A stretch of DNA of 64,000 nt from Mycolicibacterium sp. GF69 (GCF_003284965.1 NZ_QMEW01000023.1:1-64000), one strand, 5' to 3'; numbered from the stretch's first letter, positions 35,416 through 42,997 are shown. Made by a program: numbers and translations. The notes: generated by a model not told the origin, from the letters alone.

Positions 35416-36459
35416 CGCCGAGCCTTCATCGCTTGAGCAGTTCCCTTGCCCAATACCTTCATAGCCTGCCGTCGCCACCGCACCCTCCGTCTCATCGCCG
35501 TCAACGAGCGGAACCATAGCAAAGGCCACCGACATGCCGACGGGCTTCTGGTCGTCACATCGGGCAACAACCTCCCATCCACAGCGAGCAGCATCCGACG
35601 TCGGCGCCTGACCGAGTATCCGCTTATGTCGAGCAAGGCCGTGAACACCGAAGATCCGCCAGCTGTGGGGGCCGGGGATCGATGCACCTCTTCAGTGAGC
35701 ATCGAGACGTTGCCGGCAAGCTACAGCGCTGACCACCCTGCCAGTTTCCGCAGTTCAGCTCTATTCTCCTGCTAACTCTGGCAAACTGCGCCGCGGTGTC
35801 GTACCTGCGTCCTATGCTCCGTAACCATGACCGCAGCAGCGCAATCCTCGGACTTTCGTGGAGGGGCCTGTCGACCAGTTCTCCACTCTCGTCACGAACT
35901 GTAACGGGCGGCTGCACGTCCGTGCTCATACGTCGCATCAGCTCTCCGAAGGTCGGCGAAAGTGATGCCTTCGAGGATGGAGCCCCAAGTGGTCTCAGCG
36001 CCAACCCTAGTATCGAATCGGGACGCAGCCGAGACAGAATCTCCACCCGAAAACTGCACGGCTAAAACGCTTTTCGGTTGCTTTGGTCAACAGCAACTGT
36101 TGACAGACGCAACAGTTTATCGGCTACCTAGTAGTCTGTTCGGTAGCCCCGGTGGCATTGACAATGCAAGTGCCACAGTGCTTCTCGTCAGCGATTGTGG
36201 GTACTGCCAGCACTGATCCTGCGAGGATCCAGTGGCACACGTCCCGCACGATCAACGACGCGCCCCTCAGTGCCGAAATTATTCGCGCAAACGTCTCCGC
36301 CGAGCCGACATTCAAAGACTGACTAGCCAACGGCGCTGGCCCGATGGGCAGTTACTGCGCGAGGACGTTTTCATTAGCACCCGAACGCAGTGTCCGCAGT
36401 TCAGCGACCCCACGCGGCGCCGGAGAACCGGCTTGCGCGACCGCCGCGACAACCTGATG
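35416..36459. other. About 1 kb without a recognised gene
   Basis: Open frames on both strands are short and Ser/Arg-rich. The longest with any plausibility is on the minus strand from ATG 35929 (MSTDVQPPVTVRDESGELVD) to 35624, but it has no family match I recognise. The stretch looks less G/C-rich than its flanks. The dyad at 36086-36104 with a TTGACA element suggests a promoter facing right, with no obvious gene behind it. Confidence 0.5.
36086..36105 (+). promoter_or_regulatory. Dyad GTCAACAG-caa-CTGTTGAC overlapping a TTGACA element
   Basis: Perfect 8-bp inverted repeat with a 3-bp spacer (36086-36104). The right arm contains TTGACA (36100-36105), a consensus -35. This is a promoter-operator in appearance, about 400 bp upstream of the toxin-antitoxin-chaperone cassette and reading towards it. 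Confidence 0.4.
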
Positions 36460-36499
36460 CTTGTATTTGACTTTAGTATTGGCTAAAGTCAAATACAAG
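36460..36499. promoter_or_regulatory. Perfect 17-bp inverted repeat: operator of the TAC cassette
   Basis: CTTGTATTTGACTTTAG (36460-36476) is exactly complementary to CTAAAGTCAAATACAAG (36483-36499) across a 6-bp spacer TATTGG. It includes a TTGACT -35-like word, and the first possible toxin start codon (ATG 36500) follows immediately. This is the expected place for autoregulation by an Xre-type antitoxin; the M. tuberculosis HigA operator is also an inverted repeat with a 6-bp spacer. As RNA it could form a strong hairpin. Confidence 0.75.
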
Positions 36500-37023
36500 A
36501 TGATGCAGAGGCGGATGATCGTGAGGGGACAGTTCCATGAAGTTGGTTGCGCAGTGCGCGACAACGGGGCTACACCCGCTGGCATGTTCTTGGACGCGCT
36601 GAAGAGAGGCGCTTGGGGCGCCCCAGATGAGTCCGTTCCGTTGGATGAGCAGTCAGCGATTACCACTGGTTTCTCCACGCGATCCGCCACTGGGCGAACA
36701 CGGGTGAACCGGTCTACCGAGGTGCGGTCAATGCGCTTGACGACGGCGTGTGGGAGTTTCGCCACGGTGATAAACGTCTGACGTTTTTCGACACAGACGG
36801 CAAAGGTGCATACGCCCCGAAGCTTCCGATTCGTTCTCACGCAGACAGCGAAGCGCCCAACAGCCAGTACTGGCATGTCCCCTATTTCGACCAACAGATC
36901 CGGCTCGGACACGCTTTCACCAAAGTCAGCCAGCGGACACTCGCGCAGGATCTTGTCGAGTCCCGTGACACAAGGAAGGAGGATCTCGCCCATGACCAAC
37001 CGATCCGACCACACCTTGATTGA
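36500..37023 (+). pseudogene. HigB/RelE-superfamily toxin of TAC cassette, with a frameshift
   Basis: The first frame (ATG 36500; also 36503 and 36515) gives IVRGQFHEVGCAVRDNG, then FLDALKRGAW and VPLDEQ. At about 36651 the sequence must be re-read one base back to continue SDYHWFLHAIRHWANTGEPV, then GVWEFRHGDKRLTFFDTDG and IRLGHAFTKVSQRTLAQDLV. The second half has the order of elements found in phage Gp49/HigB toxins: WEFR, an FFDTDG strand and a final basic GHAFTKVSQ helix. These are ribosome-dependent mRNA endonucleases. No slippery heptamer is seen at the junction, so this is a mutation, an assembly error or non-canonical decoding. The 3' end overlaps the antitoxin start by 32 nt. Confidence 0.65.
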
Positions 37024-37405
37024 CGAGGAACACGCCACAGATGATGGCGCCCAAGGGCTCGCCGCGGCTGACCTGGCTGGTCAAGTGATGCGTCTTCTAC
37101 AACAAGCACTCGACGCTTCCGCGATGGACCAGAAGGCCCTCGCCGACAAACTCGGCGTCACCCAGGGGCGCGTCTCACAGGTCATCAACGGCGACGGCAA
37201 CATGAAGATCGCGGCAGTCGCTCGCTACTTGCGCGCCCTCGGCTACGAAACGCACCTCGTTGCCTCACCCCTTATCTCAGGCCTTCCGGCACTCCCCATT
37301 GAGTCACGTCGCCCCCCTGCCACTTCCTCGCAGTCAACAGTGACCGAGCGGCGCTACGTTGCACGTCTGCCGAAGCGTCGCCGAGTAGAGGCCAGGAATG
37401 CCTGA
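36992..37405 (+). CDS. higA: HigA-like Xre antitoxin with long C-terminal tail
   Basis: 137 residues. An N-terminal acidic region is followed by an Xre helix-turn-helix (MDQKALADKLGVTQGRVSQV, INGDGNMKIAAVARYLRALG; about residues 45-90), as in HigA antitoxins. Beyond it is a tail of about 45 residues ending ERRYVARLPKRRRVEARNA. In TAC systems such a tail is the chaperone-addiction (ChAD) segment that the SecB-like chaperone must bind to keep the antitoxin from degradation. GGAGG precedes the ATG. The stop overlaps the chaperone start by 8 nt, so translation is coupled. It should bind the 17-bp inverted repeat upstream. Confidence 0.8.
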   Translation: MTNRSDHTLIDEEHATDDGAQGLAAADLAGQVMRLLQQALDASAMDQKALADKLGVTQGRVSQVINGDGNMKIAAVARYLRALGYETHLVASPLISGLPALPIESRRPPATSSQSTVTERRYVARLPKRRRVEARNA

Positions 37406-38393
37406 AGAAATCGAAACGGCAGAACAGCTCATCGCCCTCGCAGTTCTGGGCGAGATCGTTATTCACGAGATGTCCGCCGTCCGGATGACTAGACCGGACC
37501 CGGCTGGGATCAACCTGCCGCCGGAGGAGCTACACGCACCAGACTCACCCGACGACGATGCGGCGCTGAGCTTCTCTACTCGCTTAGACGGCACCCAACT
37601 CGCGGTGCGATCCCGAGTGGAAACCAGTAATGCCTACGGAAGTTTCATGGTCGACGGTGAAGCAGTTTTCGACCTGCCGGTGCCGGTCTCTAATCGGCAC
37701 TCCGACATCGTGTTCCAGTTCGTCGAGCAGGTCGGCGCCCCGGTCGTGTTCCCTTACATCAGATCGGCAGTCGCCGCACTCGCCGCTCAGCTGTCGGTGC
37801 CCGCGACGCCGCTTCCGATTCTTCGCGCCGGCGACGTCATCCTCACGCATGACGACGAACCGGCTATCGAGGAGGAGCCCTCCGAGTTCTTCATGCACGG
37901 CACCCTGCTGGGAACCACTGAAGACGGCGTTCAAGAGCAGATTGGCGAGTTCTTCCTCGACAAGGAAACCGGGATGCTCACCCGCATCGGCGGAGAAGGA
38001 CAGACCCCCGACGCCGACGAACTACTCGATCTCATTGCCGGGTTTCCGCGCCCGGAGGAGGTGACCGCGGAGTGGATCGTGCGCAACCATGGCGAGGAGG
38101 GAATCCGCCAATCCTTGGAGTCCCTGCGCCAAGCCAATGGAGACGCCGCCACCGACCAAATGCTGGCCGAGGTAGACGAGGCCGTCGCGCACATCGAAGC
38201 AGAAGTAGCATTCGATTCACTGCACATCGCAATCAAGAGTCTCGATGCCTCCATCGCTACGTTTCGAAGCACTGACACTGATGCTTCGGCTGCCAGAAGT
38301 GTTGAAGGTGCTGATATCCCGACGGCGTTGCTCGACGCTGCTAAACAAGTACGCGACAGCTGGGTCCGTGTGCAAAACGCGTTGTCCGATTAA
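37398..38393 (+). CDS. SecB-like TAC chaperone with novel C-terminal extension
   Basis: 331 residues, nearly twice the usual SecB/Rv1957 length (155-181). Residues about 1-155 fit the SecB fold: strands ALSFSTRLDGTQLAVRSRVE and YGSFMVDGEAVFDLPVPVS, then the diagnostic VFPYIRSAVAALAAQLSVP and PLPIL, comparable to the FPYAR..I segment of SecB. Residues about 160-331 are an added acidic region (FFMHGTLLGTTEDGVQEQIG, EVTAEWIVRNHGEEGIRQSL), ending in predicted helices. The ATG overlaps the antitoxin gene by 8 nt. In M. tuberculosis Rv1955-Rv1957 the equivalent chaperone stabilises HigA1. The job of the extension is unknown; a toxin- or client-binding role is only a guess. Confidence 0.75.
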   Translation: MPEEIETAEQLIALAVLGEIVIHEMSAVRMTRPDPAGINLPPEELHAPDSPDDDAALSFSTRLDGTQLAVRSRVETSNAYGSFMVDGEAVFDLPVPVSNRHSDIVFQFVEQVGAPVVFPYIRSAVAALAAQLSVPATPLPILRAGDVILTHDDEPAIEEEPSEFFMHGTLLGTTEDGVQEQIGEFFLDKETGMLTRIGGEGQTPDADELLDLIAGFPRPEEVTAEWIVRNHGEEGIRQSLESLRQANGDAATDQMLAEVDEAVAHIEAEVAFDSLHIAIKSLDASIATFRSTDTDASAARSVEGADIPTALLDAAKQVRDSWVRVQNALSD

Positions 38394-38433
38394 CCGAGCT
38401 GCGCAACCAATACGAATTCCAAGGAGGACTACC

Positions 38434-38856
38434 TTGAACAACACTGACTCGCTATCGACCTCGCTCACAGCGGCGCTGTCCGCCGCCGGTGTTCCCGCCG
38501 CCAATCATGACTTCATTCGCGCGTTCACAGCTGCCGTCGGCATCGACGGCTACCGCTTTGTTGATCAGACGAGCAGGCCACATGTCGTCGCAACAAGAAG
38601 AGACGGAGGACTCCCGCTCCATATCTACTACGGGGCAACAAACGGCTTCTACTCGGAAGAAGAAGTGATCCGCATCGCGGGATCTGCCGTTGACCGCCGA
38701 GAAAGCGGTTCCCGCAAGGGAACTTGGTGCATCGAGCACCCGGTGAATCAGAGCCGTCCCCCGGGCCCGCGTCCCAAAGATATACGACGCGAAGGAGCCT
38801 TCTGCGCATGCGGCATGCAGCGATCAGTGACTGGAGAGTGCCCGAGCTGCGACTAA
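38434..38856 (+). CDS. Small protein with C-terminal zinc ribbon
   Basis: 140 residues from a TTG at 38434 with an excellent AAGGAGG ribosome site 7 nt upstream. N-terminal helix-rich part (STSLTAALSAAGVPAANHDF), then a beta-rich region (PHVVATRRDGGLPLHIYYGA, GTWCIEHP) and a C-terminal CAC..CPSC zinc knuckle (FCACGMQRSVTGECPSCD). The family is not one I recognise. It begins 40 nt after the SecB-like gene and is followed closely by the EEP nuclease gene, so it probably belongs to the same transcript. A nucleic-acid- or protein-binding adaptor is plausible. Confidence 0.65.
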   Translation: MNNTDSLSTSLTAALSAAGVPAANHDFIRAFTAAVGIDGYRFVDQTSRPHVVATRRDGGLPLHIYYGATNGFYSEEEVIRIAGSAVDRRESGSRKGTWCIEHPVNQSRPPGPRPKDIRREGAFCACGMQRSVTGECPSCD

Positions 38857-38866
38857 CCGCTGGGCG

Positions 38867-39628
38867 TTGTGCCGACCATCAGCTTGCTGGCGCGCGGAGC
38901 CAGGCGATAGGAGAAACGTAATCAACACCCGGATAGCGACTCTCAACATTCGCCATGGCGGGACCCGATCCGCGGAAGCCCTCGCGACTCGAGTTCTCGG
39001 GTACGACGCCGACCTCCTTGTGATCACCGAGTTCCGAACTAACGCCGCCGGCATGCGGCTGATCGGCCGCCTGGAGGCCAAGGGTTATTGCACCACACAT
39101 CCGAGCACCGGGCCTAATCAGAATTCCGTCCTCATCGCATCCCAATACGTCATCAACCAACCGGGTTCCCTTCTTGGAGAAGGGATCGACACGCGACATC
39201 TGTTGTGCGCAGACGTCAACGGGCTGCTGGTGTGCGGTGTCTACATGCCTCAGAAGACCGCCAAGCTCCCCTACTGGGAAGCGCTGATCACTCAGGCCCG
39301 CCTCAGCGGGATCGACCTGTTGATTGGTGACTTCAACACTGGTAACAACGATCTCGATAAGGACATGAAGGGATCGAAGTTCATCGGACCGGAAATGCCT
39401 GGGCGACTCATAGACTCGGGGTACACCGACCTGTGGAGATCGCTACATCCTGGACAGCGTGAATACTCGTGGTACAGCTGCCCCGGCAACAATGGCTTTC
39501 GTCTGGACTACATCTTCGCCGCGCCCGAGCTCACGCAGCAGGCGTTCACATGCGAGTTCGACCACGCTCCGAGGCTCTCTGGAGAAACCGATCACTCCGC
39601 GCTAGTGGCGTCACTGGGCTGGCCCTGA
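38867..39628 (+). CDS. Endonuclease/exonuclease/phosphatase (EEP) family enzyme
   Basis: EEP fold with all catalytic motifs: TLNIRHGG, ITEFRTNAAG (metal-binding Glu), LLIGDFNTGNN (Asp-Phe-Asn), SWYSCPGNNGFRLDYIFAA and GETDHSALVA (Asp-His). It resembles exodeoxyribonuclease III/AP endonuclease-like proteins of about 235 residues. The only canonical in-frame start is TTG 38867, giving 253 residues with an unlikely 17-residue leader. A good AGGAG lies at 38909-38913, just before GTA ATC AAC (38918), so translation may start at ATC 38921 or from a mutated GTG. It is the last gene of the island before dnaB and converges with it. Confidence 0.8.
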   Translation: MCRPSACWRAEPGDRRNVINTRIATLNIRHGGTRSAEALATRVLGYDADLLVITEFRTNAAGMRLIGRLEAKGYCTTHPSTGPNQNSVLIASQYVINQPGSLLGEGIDTRHLLCADVNGLLVCGVYMPQKTAKLPYWEALITQARLSGIDLLIGDFNTGNNDLDKDMKGSKFIGPEMPGRLIDSGYTDLWRSLHPGQREYSWYSCPGNNGFRLDYIFAAPELTQQAFTCEFDHAPRLSGETDHSALVASLGWP

Positions 39629-39766
39629 ACCGGGGCGGACCACCAAGGCTACGGACATGCTCTCTGGACATCCCGAATCTGTCTCATACTTCGTGACCAA
39701 TTGGTCATTCGGTGGTTATCTCAGATGGGATTTGGTCAGGAAGTTTGAGAACTGACACGCGCTCCG

Positions 39767-41161
39767 TTATTGCTTGGCCATGTTCGCGAAGCGGCTCAAA
39801 TGCAGTTGGTGCGCAACGGTAATCGTCTTCGTCGGACCATTGCGATGCTTGCCAAGGATGAGGTCCGCTTCACCCCCGCGGGGGTCGTCACGCTCGAATG
39901 CATCGGGCCGATGCAGAAGTATAACTACGTCGCTATCCTGCTCCAAAGATCCTGATTCGCGCAGGTCAGAGACCATTGGCTTCTTATCCGTCCTTTGCTC
40001 CGGTCCGCGATTCAGCTGACTGATGGCGACCACAGGAACGTCGAGTTCTTTCGCCATGAGCTTCATGCTTCGGGAGAAGTCCGAGACTTCCTGTTGCCTC
40101 GATTCGTACTTCTTGCCTGACGTCATCAGCTGCAGGTAGTCCACGACGATGAGCTTGAGGCCGGCCTTCTGACTCAACCGCCGCGCCTTCGCGCGGATCT
40201 CCATCATCGTCAGGTTCGGTGAATCGTCGATATACAAAGGCGCTTCGCTGATTTCGCTCATGCGTCGCGCCAGCCGCGTCCAGTCATCGTCGCTCATGCG
40301 GCCCGACCGCATATCAGCCAGCTTGATCTTCGCTTCCGCCGACAAGAGCCGCATTACGATCTCAGACTTACTCATTTCCAGCGAGAAGATCACGCTCGGG
40401 AGCTGATGCTTGATCGAGCACGACCGCATGAAATCCAAACCGAGCGTTGACTTGCCGACACCCGGCCGGGCCGCGATGATGATCATCTGGCCCGGATGCA
40501 GACCGTTGGTCACCTCATCGAGTTCCACGAAACCCGTCGGCACCCCGCGCGCTAAACCGCCTTGGGACGCGATCGCGTCGATCTCGTCCATCGTCGGCTG
40601 AAGGATCTCCTCCAGAATCACGAAGTCCTCGGCGGCCCGTCGCTCGGTCACGTCGTAGATCTCCGACTGCGCGCGGTCGACGATCTCGTTGACGTCCGCG
40701 CCCTCCGCGCCCGCATACCCGTACTGGACGACCCGGGTGCCCGCCTCGACAAGGCGCCGCAGCAGCGCCTTCTCGGCGACGATGCCCGCATAGAAGCCGG
40801 CATTCGCGGCCGTCGGCACCGTCGAGATCAGGGTGTGCAGATACGGCGCTCCACCGATGCGCCGCAGCAGCCCGCGCCGATCCAACTCGGCGGCCACCGT
40901 CACCGCGTCAGCCGGCTCCCCGCGGCCGTAGAGGTCGAGGATCGCGTCGTAAACGTTCTGATGCGCGGGACGGTAGAAGTCACCCGGACGCAGCTTCTCG
41001 AGCACGTCGGCGATGGCGTCCTTGCTCAGCAGCATCCCGCCCAGAACCGCCTGCTCGGCTGCCTGGTCCTGAGGGGGCTGACGCCCGAAGTCCTCACTCG
41101 GCGGCGACGTATCCATGCCCGGATGGCCGGCGTTATGGCCAAGGTCGTCCACGACGGCCAC
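39767..41161 (-). CDS. dnaB: Replicative DNA helicase DnaB
   Basis: 464 residues from GTG 41161, chosen because GGGGGTG lies about 10 nt upstream and the N-terminus then reads MAVVDDL as in M. tuberculosis. N-terminal primase-binding domain (QAAEQAVLGGMLLSKDAI), linker, and the RecA-like motor with Walker A ARPGVGKST, Walker B LIVVDYLQLM and SQLNRGPEQR. It unwinds DNA at the fork as a hexamer. The M. tuberculosis gene carries an intein after GVGK; here the site is uninterrupted. An SOS-box-like dyad lies 28 bp upstream of the start. Confidence 0.97.
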   Translation of the reverse strand: MAVVDDLGHNAGHPGMDTSPPSEDFGRQPPQDQAAEQAVLGGMLLSKDAIADVLEKLRPGDFYRPAHQNVYDAILDLYGRGEPADAVTVAAELDRRGLLRRIGGAPYLHTLISTVPTAANAGFYAGIVAEKALLRRLVEAGTRVVQYGYAGAEGADVNEIVDRAQSEIYDVTERRAAEDFVILEEILQPTMDEIDAIASQGGLARGVPTGFVELDEVTNGLHPGQMIIIAARPGVGKSTLGLDFMRSCSIKHQLPSVIFSLEMSKSEIVMRLLSAEAKIKLADMRSGRMSDDDWTRLARRMSEISEAPLYIDDSPNLTMMEIRAKARRLSQKAGLKLIVVDYLQLMTSGKKYESRQQEVSDFSRSMKLMAKELDVPVVAISQLNRGPEQRTDKKPMVSDLRESGSLEQDSDVVILLHRPDAFERDDPRGGEADLILGKHRNGPTKTITVAHQLHLSRFANMAKQ

Positions 41162-41188
41162 GAAGCGCGTCACCCCCTTTATTCACTA

Positions 41189-41204
41189 TCGAACGTACAT
41201 TCGA
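41189..41204. promoter_or_regulatory. SOS-box-like LexA site upstream of dnaB
   Basis: TCGAAC-GTAC-ATTCGA differs from the mycobacterial LexA consensus TCGAAC(N4)GTTCGA at one position and extends outwards to ATCGAA..TTCGAT. It lies 28 bp upstream of the dnaB start codon, in the promoter region, so damage-responsive control of dnaB is possible. Confidence 0.55.
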
Positions 41205-41589
41205 TACCCGCTTTTCGCGACTGTAAGCCAGACCTCCGACAAACCGCTTCGCGGTCCCGAACCTGCCCCGCCGACGGCTTACGCTAGACGTTGCTGGCGG
41301 GGGCGCAAGCGGGCCCTGTTCATAGACCTGTGGATGAGGTGTGGATAGGGCTGGACAGCCATGTTGAGTCGTTGGGGAGAACCTGTTAACTAACCACTTC
41401 GCTCAGAGCATCTGCGCAGATAGCCGCACCATAAGCCCTAGAGGATGCTGTGGATGAGAAGTGCCACGGCGTGTCGTGTCAGGTTGCCGAGTCGGGCGTG
41501 TTGTATTGCGCCCAGGGGCCGGTCAGGTTAACAGCGGGTTATCTTCGCTGCAGCTAGCCGCCGCGCGAAGTTCGCCAGCGCGCACAGCA

Positions 41590-41628
41590 ACGGCCGGGTG
41601 AAGATCGATCAAGTCTTCACCCGGCCGT
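41590..41628 (-). terminator. Strong hairpin terminator after rplI
   Basis: ACGGCCGGGTGAAGA (41590-41604) is perfectly complementary to TCTTCACCCGGCCGT (41614-41628) with a 9-nt loop. It lies 15 bp past the rplI stop. There is no U-tract on the minus strand, as is common for mycobacterial terminators. Confidence 0.8.
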
Positions 41629-41642
41629 CTGCGAGGCGGTAC

Positions 41643-42101
41643 CTACTGTCCGGCTACAACGTCCAGCGATACCGACGCGGCGATCTCCGCATGGAGCCGC
41701 ACCGCGATCGGATGGGTGCCGGTTGTCTTGATGTGTGCCTTGGGCAGCTGGACGGTGCGCTTGTCGAGGTTCGGGCCGCCGGCGCTCTTGATCGCCGCGA
41801 CCACGTCGGCCGTCGTCACCGACCCGAACAGCTTTCCGCTGTCGGGAGCGGCCTTGACGGACAGCTGCACCGGACCCAGGTTCTCGATCGCCGTCTTCAG
41901 TTCGACGGCGTGCTCGCGGCCCTGGATGGCCTTCTGTTCGCGTGCCCGACGGATCTCCTCGGCCTGGCGCTCGGCGCCGCGGGACGCCACGACGGCAAAG
42001 CCCTTGGGCAGCAGGTAGTTACGGCCGTAGCCGTCCTTGACCTCGACGATGTCGCCCTGTACACCCAGGTTCTCGACGTCAGCGGTGAGAATCAGTTTCA
42101 T
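41643..42101 (-). CDS. rplI: 50S ribosomal protein L9
   Basis: 152 residues, normal L9 length. The N-terminus MKLILTADVENLGVQGDIVE and GYGRNYLLPKGFAVVAS are the rRNA-binding domain; a long helix and C-terminal domain (VTTADVVAAIKSAGG) follow. Last gene of the rpsF-ssb-rpsR-rplI operon, 12 nt after rpsR, ending at the hairpin terminator. Confidence 0.97.
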   Translation of the reverse strand: MKLILTADVENLGVQGDIVEVKDGYGRNYLLPKGFAVVASRGAERQAEEIRRAREQKAIQGREHAVELKTAIENLGPVQLSVKAAPDSGKLFGSVTTADVVAAIKSAGGPNLDKRTVQLPKAHIKTTGTHPIAVRLHAEIAASVSLDVVAGQ

Positions 42102-42113
42102 CTTCGGTCCTGC

Positions 42114-42368
42114 CTATCGCGTCGACGAGGTGAACGGCAGCAGCGCAACTTCGCGCGCGTTCTTCACCGCGATCGCGATGTCCCGCTGGTGCTGCACGCA
42201 GTTGCCTGTGACGCGGCGGGCACGGATCTTGCCCCGCTCACTGATGTACGTGCGCAGCAGCGCGGTGTCCTTGTAATCGATGGTCTGCCCCTTCTTCGAG
42301 CAGAACACGCACTTGCGAGTCTTGACCGGCTTCTCGGGAGCCGGTCGACGCTTGGTGGCCTTGGCCAT
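42114..42368 (-). CDS. rpsR: 30S ribosomal protein S18 (zinc-binding C+ form)
   Basis: 84 residues. Contains CVFCSKKG and later C..H (GNCVQHQRDIA), the zinc-binding form of S18 (rpsR1 type). Mycobacteria also keep a zinc-free paralogue used under zinc starvation, normally elsewhere. Third gene of the rpsF-ssb-rpsR-rplI operon. Confidence 0.96.
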   Translation of the reverse strand: MAKATKRRPAPEKPVKTRKCVFCSKKGQTIDYKDTALLRTYISERGKIRARRVTGNCVQHQRDIAIAVKNAREVALLPFTSSTR

Positions 42369-42409
42369 GTGTTTTTCTCTTTCTTGCTTTTATCGCTGAT
42401 CAGTTGTGG

Positions 42410-42913
42410 TCAGAAGGGTGGCTCGTCGTCGGCCCCGGAGAACGACCCCGACGCGGGGGCGCTGCCCCACGGGTCGTCCTTCGGCTGCTCGGCGGGGCGG
42501 GAACCGCCGCCGCCACCTCCACCGAAACCGCCGCCGCCACCGCCGCTGCGGCTGGCCTTGTTCACCTTGGCGGTGGCGTACCGCAGGGACGGGCCGATCT
42601 CGTCGACCTCGAGTTCCACCACGGTGCGCTTCTCGCCCTCACGGGTTTCGAACGAACGCTGCTTGAGCCGGCCCTGCACGATCACCCGCGAGCCGCGGGT
42701 CAGGCTCTCGGCCACGTTCTCGGCGGCCTCGCGCCAGATGTTGCAGCGCAGGAACAGCGCTTCGCCGTCCTTCCACTCCCCGCTCTGGCGGTCGTAGATG
42801 CGCGGTGTCGACGCCACGGTGAAGTTCGCGACAGCCGCACCCGACGGCGTGAAGCGCAGTTCGGGATCGGCTGTCAGGTTTCCGACGACGGTGATGATGG
42901 TGTCACCAGCCAC
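42410..42913 (-). CDS. ssb: Single-stranded DNA-binding protein
   Basis: 167 residues. N-terminal OB fold (MAGDTIITVVGNLTADPELR, VIVQGRLKQRSFETREGEKR) to about residue 115. A Gly-rich linker (SGGGGGGFGGGGGGGS) leads to the acidic tip ADDEPPF, which recruits replication and repair partners. Located between rpsF and rpsR in the conserved operon. Confidence 0.97.
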   Translation of the reverse strand: MAGDTIITVVGNLTADPELRFTPSGAAVANFTVASTPRIYDRQSGEWKDGEALFLRCNIWREAAENVAESLTRGSRVIVQGRLKQRSFETREGEKRTVVELEVDEIGPSLRYATAKVNKASRSGGGGGGFGGGGGGGSRPAEQPKDDPWGSAPASGSFSGADDEPPF

Positions 42914-42997
42914 AAGTTCCTCCTGGAGTTGGCCGTGCGCGGGAAGTCAGTCGGACGCGAGCCTACGGAAGCACTCCGACGCGCACACGCCGTTCGA

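Larger units (their letters stand above)
41162..41642. other. 480-bp dnaB-rplI intergenic region
   Basis: Contains the dnaB promoter with an SOS-like box (41189-41204), the ribosomal operon terminator (41590-41628) and three TGTGGAT words (41329, 41340, 41449) that partly match DnaA boxes. In M. tuberculosis a small gene, Rv0057, lies here; I see no matching coding sequence. Confidence 0.6.

Noticed and set aside
35624..35929. Possible small minus-strand gene (MSTDVQPPV start)
   Set aside because: No recognisable domain and a Cys/Arg-rich end; kept only as a note in the gap entry.
36460..36499. The 17-bp inverted repeat as a transcription terminator
   Set aside because: It is A/T-rich, lacks a U-tract and lies directly before the toxin start, which fits an operator better.
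36640..36660. Programmed -1 frameshift in the toxin gene
   Set aside because: No X-XXY-YYZ slippery heptamer or clear downstream structure at the junction; treated as mutation or error.
41329..41457. Three TGTGGAT words as DnaA boxes near dnaB
   Set aside because: Each deviates from the mycobacterial DnaA consensus and the spacing is irregular; too weak to call a replication element.
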